A stretch of 64,000 bases of DNA from Streptomyces davaonensis JCM 4913. GTDB lineage: Bacteria > Actinomycetota > Actinomycetes > Streptomycetales > Streptomycetaceae. A program made the translations under genes and the position numbers. The stretch is from positions 1-64,000 of the forward strand of contig NC_020545.1 of the NCBI RefSeq assembly GCF_000349325.1, in the 5' to 3' direction. Positions 58,597 to 64,000 of the stretch are shown here, piece after piece (within the stretch, counting starts at the first letter, position 1; each line of letters opens with the position of its first letter). A model generated the notes under the pieces. That model was not told where the DNA came from. It saw only the letters and a program-made list of their open reading frames with translations, and did no database searches.

Positions 58597-59335
58597 GCCT
58601 GGGACAACGACGAATCCCGCGCTGCGCTACCGCCACCCTCGAACCGAGAAGGCAAGCGCCCCCAACAACGTCCCAACTGTCACTCGCTGCAGACGCACAA
58701 CGGCTTCTGGCGCTCGCCGACCGAATCGTCGGCGTCACCTTCTCCCTGCACGAGGCCCCCGCCCGGGCTGACCGCGACGCTTGCGCCGACGCGGCCCAGG
58801 CCGCGCACAACGCCTTCGTCGCCGCCGTCGGCCCGCTCGTGTGAGCCTGACCTCTCGGGAACGCCCTGCAAAAGGGGCGTGGTCAGAAGCTGTTCGGCGC
58901 GGCCGGGTCGAAGAGGTGGGGGCGTGCCGCGGGTCCGCTTCCGCCCAGCGCGTGGGCGGCTGGACGGAAGCGGGGCGGTCCCCTTCGGTCGTTCTTCAGC
59001 ACAAGGGGGCCGCAGGCCTTCCAGACAGGAAGGTGTGACGCCGGGGGAGGCGTCCGTGTTCTATGGTGCGCGATCCCGTCGGCGTCGCAACGAGAAGTAC
59101 GGTTTCGCCACCAAAAGCGTTCATTCAGCCAAGATTTGCTACTGCTGGTGACTGTCATGGAGTAACGGACGGAAAGCGTCTGGCGGGTGACGCGGTGTCA
59201 TTGTTCCGCAATCTCATGATCACGTTGAGTGGTGTGCGCCCGGCGCAGCATGCTGTCGTGCAACTCCTCCGCGGGCGCATCAGCACCGCCCCGGAGGAGC
59301 CTTTCCAGACGCTCGTATCTTTCCGGGAAGGTGAC
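58597..59335. other. intergenic region
   Basis: 740 bp. A frame ending at 58844 has a plausible C-terminus (AADAQRLLALADRIVGVTF ...) but no usable start, and may be a truncated gene. GACGCC/GGCGTC (59038-59043 / 59049-59054) is followed by CTATGGT at about 59061-59067, a possible regulated promoter. Confidence 0.4.
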
Positions 59336-59590
59336 ATGACAAGCAAGCAAGTGATGATCGTGGCCGTGCTGGCGGCGGTCCTCACGTGGAGCGCGGTGAT
59401 GACCGCGCTGGGGCAACTTGCGGCCGTGGCCGCGCTACTGCCTTCGCTCGGGCTCCTTATCCAGCAGATCGTTTCGGTGTTCATCGGTGCGGAGGTGCGC
59501 TCCGGCGCGGCCCAGGGCAGCCGGCGGCGTCGCTTACGGCAGCGGCCGGCGGAGGCTTCGCCGGCCGGGAGTGAGGAGCCAGCACGGTGA
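59336..59590 (+). CDS. small membrane protein coupled to XRE regulator
   Basis: 84 aa from ATG 59336 (GGGAAGG upstream). Two hydrophobic helices (VMIVAVLAAVLTWSAVMTAL, LAAVAALLPSLGLLIQQIVS) and a basic C-terminus. Its stop overlaps the GTG of the regulator (GTGA), so both are made together; it may anchor or signal to it. Confidence 0.65.
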   Translation: MTSKQVMIVAVLAAVLTWSAVMTALGQLAAVAALLPSLGLLIQQIVSVFIGAEVRSGAAQGSRRRRLRQRPAEASPAGSEEPAR

Positions 59591-60471
59591 AACTGCCCGA
59601 GCAGCCCGGAGGGGATCCTCCTCAACGTCGCGGCCGCCCACCGGAGCCGATCTGTGAGAGTGCCGGTCTGGCGCACCGGACGTGGCTGGAGCCCGTCCGT
59701 AGCCGGCTCGTCGCGAGCGGCCTGACGCTCGACGACCTGGTCAGCCGCTCCGGTTATTCCAAGGCCCGCCTGTCGGAACTCCTGCGAGGCAAGGGCTACT
59801 ACCCCGGCTGGGAGATCACCTACAGCGTGGTCCGTGCGCTGGAGATCCCCGTCGGCCCGCTGCTGAGGCTGTGGAAGGCGGCCGCCGTGGAGGCCGACAA
59901 GAACACGGCATGGATCCGTAGCCGGATCCGTGATGTGCGCACCGACGTGGTGGAGGAACCGCCCGTCGCCCACCTGGGACTCACCCAGGCCATGTGGCGG
60001 CCCTACACCGCCTACGCGCAGGTCTTCCTCCAGTCCGAGCCCCGGGCGCGGCAGGCGGTGGGGGAGACCTTCGACATCCTCTGGCTCACCTGGGACCAGG
60101 CGACGGCCAGCCCCGATACGCCCCGCCACGCCTGGCAGCTGCTGCGCTCGACGGTCCTGTCCCGCACTCCCAGGCGGCCCGCCGGACATCCCGACTTACG
60201 GGCCGCGGCGTTCTGCACGACCGCGCAGGCCGAGGCCGGCGACCTGGGCGAGCGTCTGGCCCGCATCGACATCCACGCACGGTTCTTCGACGCGATCGCC
60301 CGCCTGCCCGCCGACCAGATGGACATCACCGTCCTGCGCTACCTGTGCGGCATAGCCCCGGGCGCCATCCCGGGCATCGTCGGCCTGTCCCCGGCCATCA
60401 CCCACACACTGGACCACCACGCCCGAGGGGCACTGAACGAGCTCTTCCCCGACACCGACCCCCAGGAGTGA
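59587..60471 (+). CDS. XRE-type regulator with sigma-region-4-like C-terminus
   Basis: 294 aa. HTH at about residues 45-85 (GLTLDDLVSRSGYSKARLSE, LLRGKGYYPGW). The C-terminal 60 residues (ADQMDITVLRYLCGIAPGAI, VGLSPAITHTLDHHARGALN) have the helix-turn-helix spacing of sigma-70 region 4, as seen in some Streptomyces XRE proteins. It lies between a small membrane protein and a hypothetical gene, 10 bp from the next. Confidence 0.7.
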   Translation: MKLPEQPGGDPPQRRGRPPEPICESAGLAHRTWLEPVRSRLVASGLTLDDLVSRSGYSKARLSELLRGKGYYPGWEITYSVVRALEIPVGPLLRLWKAAAVEADKNTAWIRSRIRDVRTDVVEEPPVAHLGLTQAMWRPYTAYAQVFLQSEPRARQAVGETFDILWLTWDQATASPDTPRHAWQLLRSTVLSRTPRRPAGHPDLRAAAFCTTAQAEAGDLGERLARIDIHARFFDAIARLPADQMDITVLRYLCGIAPGAIPGIVGLSPAITHTLDHHARGALNELFPDTDPQE

Positions 60472-60481
60472 TCACACCGCC

Positions 60482-61546
60482 ATGAGCACCATCGACGACC
60501 TCCTCGCCCAGTCGCTGCTGCTGCACCAGCCGCACGTCCCCTCCGATGTCGTCCCCTACAACGACCTGGCCGAGGACGACATCCTGCTGTGGGACGGCTA
60601 CCGGCCGCAGGTGGCCGACGACCGCGCCGCACAGAGCCTTACCGCCCTGTGCGAGGCGGTCGTCACCCACTGCACCCCGGATCAGTTCGCCGACTTCCTC
60701 ACCGACCAGATCCCTCAGCCGCGGGCCGCCTGGATCCTCGGCTGCGTCCTGCATCTCGCCGGCGCCGACAACGGCGCCCGCTTCTGGTGGCAGTACGCGG
60801 CCGGCGCCGACGACGCCCCCGCCTCCTACTGCCTCTACCTGCACCACCTCGCCCAGGGCGATACCCACGCCGCCACCCTCTGGCAAGCCCAGGCCGACGC
60901 CCACGCACCGCAGGACCACGACCCCGATCCCGGTGAAGACGCCCCGGCTAACCGCATGATGACCGCCGACACCAGCCTCGCCACCGTCCTGCGGATCCTC
61001 AGCCGCCTCACCCGCGCCACACAGCGCAGGCACACCCCGACCGCCCAGGCCGTCATCGAATTCGTGGCCGCCGCCGTCGCCATCGGCTACGACCGCCACC
61101 CCGACCTCGAAATCCCCGTGCCCGGAACCCACTTCGCCGAGCAACTCGAGGTCATCATCGCGGCCGCGTCCAGCATGCGCGACCACACCCGCACCACCAC
61201 AACGCCCGCCGAGGAACTGCCCAACCGGCCCGCTCCGATCGGCCCCGGCGAGCGGACCCGGGTCCCGGCAACGGCGCAAGGACCAGCACATCTGCTGGTG
61301 GAGGTCACGGCCGCCGACCACGAACCCGCATCCGCGCACGTGTTCTTCAAGGGTGCGGCTGCCGTGTGCTGGAAAGCCGCCACAGCCGCCGACACCACGG
61401 ACGGACACGGCAACCGCATGGCCTACCACCTCAGCCGCTTCCGCACTCGAGCCGCCTACGCGTTCGCCCCCGCTCCTTCCGGCTTCGGGCAGATCCGGGC
61501 TGCATCGCCATCCGGTGCCGCCCCCGCGGCCTTCCACCGGCTGTAG
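60482..61546 (+). CDS. hypothetical protein of XRE operon
   Basis: 354 aa. The N-terminal 130 residues are helical and repeat-like (ALCEAVVTHCTPDQFADFLT, ILGCVLHLAGADNGARFWWQ, YCLYLHHLAQGDTHAATLWQ), close to TPR/Sel1 style. The C-terminal part is less ordered. A 10-bp gap to the XRE gene and a hairpin at 61668 define the operon end. Possibly a partner of the regulator. Confidence 0.6.
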   Translation: MSTIDDLLAQSLLLHQPHVPSDVVPYNDLAEDDILLWDGYRPQVADDRAAQSLTALCEAVVTHCTPDQFADFLTDQIPQPRAAWILGCVLHLAGADNGARFWWQYAAGADDAPASYCLYLHHLAQGDTHAATLWQAQADAHAPQDHDPDPGEDAPANRMMTADTSLATVLRILSRLTRATQRRHTPTAQAVIEFVAAAVAIGYDRHPDLEIPVPGTHFAEQLEVIIAAASSMRDHTRTTTTPAEELPNRPAPIGPGERTRVPATAQGPAHLLVEVTAADHEPASAHVFFKGAAAVCWKAATAADTTDGHGNRMAYHLSRFRTRAAYAFAPAPSGFGQIRAASPSGAAPAAFHRL

Positions 61547-61667
61547 TGGATCATGAGCTGGTCGCCGCAACTCGGCGCGTCTGGTGCTGCGTTGGTGGTC
61601 CAAGGAAAGACGCCCCGCTTCCCGCGGGGAAATGCAGGTGCAAGGCCTGCCCGGCGCTCGATCAAGA

Positions 61668-61692
61668 GCCCGTCCGCACACCGCGGACGGGC
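61668..61692 (+). terminator. terminator after XRE operon
   Basis: GCCCGTCCGC / GCGGACGGGC (10 bp, perfect) with ACACC loop, between the convergent genes ending at 61546 and 61826. Confidence 0.75.
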
Positions 61693-61825
61693 CATGTGCG
61701 TTCCTCCGGGCCCGCCGGACACTCAGGACTTTGTCGGCATGGCAGGCAAAGCGGGTGTTGCTGTGGCACCTTGGAGGTGTTCCTGGCCCGCCGTTCTCCC
61801 CCGTAGCGGCGGGCCAGATCCTTGC

Positions 61826-62494
61826 TCAGCGAGCGAGGACGACCTCGATGGGGCTGTTCGGGCACGCGCTGAGGATCTCGGCGAGTGCAGCCTGTTCGGC
61901 AGGGTCGATGGTGTGCTGCCAGCGGGTTTTGACGGCCACCCAGGTGATGGCGTAGGTACAGCGATAGCCGTCGGCCGGGGGCTGCCAGGTGGCGGGGTCC
62001 TGGTCAGCCTTGGACCGGTTGGATGCGGCGGTCACCGCGATCAGGGCGCGCCCGTCACCGAGGTCGTTGGCGTACGCCTCGCGCTCCTTCGCTGTCCAGG
62101 CGGAGGCGCCGGAGTCCCAGGCCTCGGCGAGCGGGACCATGTGGTCGATGTCGAGTCCGCGCGGGCCCTCGACGTACCGGTCGTCATAGGGTGAGTACCA
62201 GGTGCCGCCAGTCAGCAGGCAGCCGGCGCCCTGCTCGGGGGCGGTGACGGCCTCCTCCAGGAGGACCTCGGCGCGGGTCGAGCAGCCGTCGCGGTCGGCG
62301 TCGGTCCAGTGCCGGAACTTGTCTCGGCTGTATCCGGTGCGGTCCTCAGTGGCGACGGGGAGCGCGGCGAGAGCGTCGCGCACGGGCAGGACGACGGTGT
62401 CGCCGGGGCCCGCAGCGTGGGCGGTGGTGGGGATGAACGGGATGGCGAGCGTGGCCAGCACGGCGGCTGCGATCCGTACAAGGGTGGAACGCAC
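61826..62494 (-). CDS. secreted HNH-family endonuclease (DUF1524-like)
   Basis: 222 aa with a Sec signal peptide (basic start, hydrophobic core AAAVLATLAIPFIP, cleavage likely after AHA). The mature part has LDIDHMVPLAEAWDSGAS (DH metal site), YANDLGDGRALIAVTAASNR and a W-rich end, the GmrSD-C/DUF1524 HNH layout common in exported actinobacterial nucleases. GTG 62494 is chosen because GAGGGGA lies 5 nt upstream; the frame opens at 62515. It would degrade extracellular DNA. No immunity gene is visible. Confidence 0.8.
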   Translation of the reverse strand: MRSTLVRIAAAVLATLAIPFIPTTAHAAGPGDTVVLPVRDALAALPVATEDRTGYSRDKFRHWTDADRDGCSTRAEVLLEEAVTAPEQGAGCLLTGGTWYSPYDDRYVEGPRGLDIDHMVPLAEAWDSGASAWTAKEREAYANDLGDGRALIAVTAASNRSKADQDPATWQPPADGYRCTYAITWVAVKTRWQHTIDPAEQAALAEILSACPNSPIEVVLAR

Positions 62495-62747
62495 GAGGAT
62501 CCCCTCGAAGATCATCGACAGGTCGTGATCTTCATAGCGGGGCGGTGTGCGGGCTGCCGGGTCTTCGGGGCGTGGCTCACCTGTCCGGGCGGTAAGTCAC
62601 ACTGCCCCATCGCGCGATGCGGGTGGATCACCGCTTCCCCCAGTAGTGCGGCAGGCTCCAGGAACTCGCAGGGGGTATATCAGAGGCTCGCCGCGGGAGG
62701 CCTCGAAATGGGCGTTGGACACTAGAGTGTTCCAATCGGCAGAGAAA

Positions 62748-62821
62748 GTTACATCCCGCCTCTATATGATTGCAGAGTTTGTTACATCAGAGGTGTAACT
62801 ATCTCTGCCAAGGCGTGTAAC
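62748..62821. promoter_or_regulatory. GTTACA/TGTAAC operator repeats and -10
   Basis: GTTACATC at 62748-62755 and again at 62781-62788; TGTAAC at 62794-62799 and 62816-62821. The pair 62781/62794 is an inverted repeat. A TATGAT -10 lies at 62765-62770. Upstream, GGACACTAGAGTGTTCC (near 62717-62733) is another near-palindrome. They fit autoregulation by the AbiEi-like protein. Confidence 0.6.
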
Positions 62822-62830
62822 TATGTCTGT

Positions 62831-64000
62831 GTGGACCGTACTGAGCAGGTGATGATTCTCTCTGGTCCGGCCGCGGACCAGTGGGGTCTCGTGACGGCTG
62901 CGCAGGCCAAGAAGCTCGGTCTCAACGCTGTCCAGCTCAAGCGGCTGACCGAGGCTGGCTTGCTGGAGAGCGTCGGGCGCGGCGTGTACGCCCTTGCGGC
63001 CGCCGGGCTGCCTGAGCATCTTGAGGCCAAGGTGGCCTGGCTGCGTCTCCAGCCGGAGGCATTCGCCTGGGAGCGCCCCGTCGGCGACCGGGACTCCGGC
63101 GTCATCTCCCATGCCTCCGCCTGCCAGCTGCACGGCCTTGGAGACATCCCCGCCCCAAGCGTGGAGATCAGCGTTCCCCGCCGGCGCACGACCACCGAGC
63201 CGTTCGTCCGGCTGCGAACCGCACAGCTGAAGCCCGCGGACATCACCGTCATCGACGGCCTGCCAGTGACCGCCGCGGAGCGCACCATCGTCGACCTTCT
63301 CCAGACCAAGGCCGACGGAGGCCACATCGGCGGGGTGATCGCGGACGCCGAGCGGCGCGACCTGGTGGACATCGAGGCTCTGGCCGCCCGGGTCCAGCGG
63401 TTCACCCGCAACTACGGACTCCCTAGTGCCGCCACGGGGCACGAGCTCATCGAGCACATGGTGGAGCAGGCAGGCAGGCAGCTGCACTCCCAGGAACTGG
63501 ACGCCGCCAGCCTGGAAGGCTTCGCCGCAGCCGCCCAACTGCTGAGCACCCAAGACCTCGCGGCGAACGCCCTCGTGTCCTACCTCCACTCGGATGCTGC
63601 GGCCGACCAAGCGCTTGATCCCTACATCCGCAGTCTTGCGGCCCACCAGCCTGCCCTCCAGGATCTGGCCGCGAAGACTCTGTACCGATCCCCTGCGTTC
63701 GAGACTCTCCAAGAGACCCTGCGTCAGCTCCGGCATTCGCCTGCCATGGTCAAACTCCTCAGAGATGCCAACGCGCGTACCGCTGCCCTGAAGACGCTTC
63801 AGCAAGCGAGATTCGGCGACGACGTCCTGACGGCGGTGCAGGCAGCGCAGCGGGCCATCGACCTGTCTCCCAGCGTCCGGCGCGCGATGCAGCAGGCAAT
63901 CCCACCCAACAGCGCTGTAGCCCAGGCCGCCCAAGCCCTGAAGCAGCTGTCGCCGGCACCCACTCCCCGTGCGGAGGAATCCGCCCCCGACGAAGCCCTG
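62831..64000 (+). CDS. AbiEi-like (type IV antitoxin) protein, partial
   Basis: At least 390 aa, open at the window end. The N-terminal winged helix (WGLVTAAQAKKLGLNAVQLK, RLTEAGLLESVGRGVYAL) and the following domain (VISHASACQLHGLGDIPAPS, VEISVPRRR, LPVTAAERTIVDLLQ) match AbiEi_4-type antitoxins of AbiE systems. After residue 210 there is a long helical extension (about 180 residues, Gln/Ala-rich) that typical AbiEi proteins lack. GTG 62831 is the first start; GTG 62849 and ATG 62852 are alternatives. The operator repeats fit self-repression. A partner AbiEii toxin, if present, would lie beyond the window. Confidence 0.75.
   Translation, partial: MDRTEQVMILSGPAADQWGLVTAAQAKKLGLNAVQLKRLTEAGLLESVGRGVYALAAAGLPEHLEAKVAWLRLQPEAFAWERPVGDRDSGVISHASACQLHGLGDIPAPSVEISVPRRRTTTEPFVRLRTAQLKPADITVIDGLPVTAAERTIVDLLQTKADGGHIGGVIADAERRDLVDIEALAARVQRFTRNYGLPSAATGHELIEHMVEQAGRQLHSQELDAASLEGFAAAAQLLSTQDLAANALVSYLHSDAAADQALDPYIRSLAAHQPALQDLAAKTLYRSPAFETLQETLRQLRHSPAMVKLLRDANARTAALKTLQQARFGDDVLTAVQAAQRAIDLSPSVRRAMQQAIPPNSAVAQAAQALKQLSPAPTPRAEESAPDEAL

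Noticed and set aside
58467..58844. Plus-strand frame with a protein-like C-terminus
   Set aside because: First part overlaps the convergent 58357 gene and looks random; no start codon near the protein-like segment. At most a truncated gene.

Overview
The window looks like part of a large conjugative Streptomyces (or close actinobacterial) plasmid or plasmid-derived island. The DNA is about 70% G+C with strong third-position G/C bias and GTG/TTG starts. The conserved genes are typical of actinobacterial conjugative elements: two replication-relaxation-type proteins, a MobF relaxase, ParA/ParB, a TraB-like P-loop translocase, an SpdB-like coiled-coil membrane protein, a GntR/UTRA regulator next to the transfer block, a WhiB-like protein, and a helix-turn-helix Rep-like protein paired with a DciA-like protein. 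No transposase, insertion sequence, CRISPR array, rRNA or tRNA was found. No telomere or tap/tpg gene pair is visible, so linearity cannot be judged.

Layout. 0.1-9.6 kb: a DEAH-box helicase with helicase-associated repeats, a membrane protein, one replication-relaxation protein, two putative DNA-binding proteins and an orphan RelE-like protein. 9.7-16 kb: a leftward six-gene enzyme operon (2-oxoglutarate hydroxylase, nucleotidyltransferase, LOG-like Rossmann protein, phosphoribosyltransferase, HAD phosphatase, APH-type kinase), divergent from a TPR-type regulator. 16-23 kb: hypotheticals, a second replication-relaxation protein, a HEPN-like protein, and the relaxase gene coupled to a small basic partner. 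23-25.3 kb: a partition locus with four copies of a 15-bp palindrome, two of them inside parB. 25.3-33.2 kb: a leftward run of small accessory genes (GGDEF, ASCH, PNK-like, Lsr2-like). 33.3-46.8 kb: the transfer and spread block (traB-like, spdB-like, several membrane proteins, whiB-like). 47.3 kb: its probable GntR repressor, transcribed the other way. 48.2-51.9 kb: an XRE-P-loop / guanylate-kinase-like / GIY-YIG-type operon facing a dehydrogenase-HAD pair. 53.1-57.5 kb: the putative replication module and a CoiA-like protein. 57.8-64 kb: small membrane proteins, an XRE regulator operon, a secreted HNH nuclease, and an AbiEi-like protein that runs off the window.

How the parts fit. Rep plus DciA would load the host helicase, possibly at repeats inside the rep gene. 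ParA, ParB and the palindromes would partition the element. TraB and Spd proteins would move and spread it, with the GntR protein repressing the block through TACCGA-type palindromes in its promoter. The relaxase implies a second, single-strand mobilisation route. Regulators of host physiology (WhiB-like, GGDEF, Lsr2-like, and a TTA codon suggesting bldA control) tie the element to the host cell state. Many intergenic gaps in the 30-46 kb block hold perfect hairpins, so this block is probably many short transcription units rather than one operon. All functions are read from sequence motifs and family knowledge; no database search was run.
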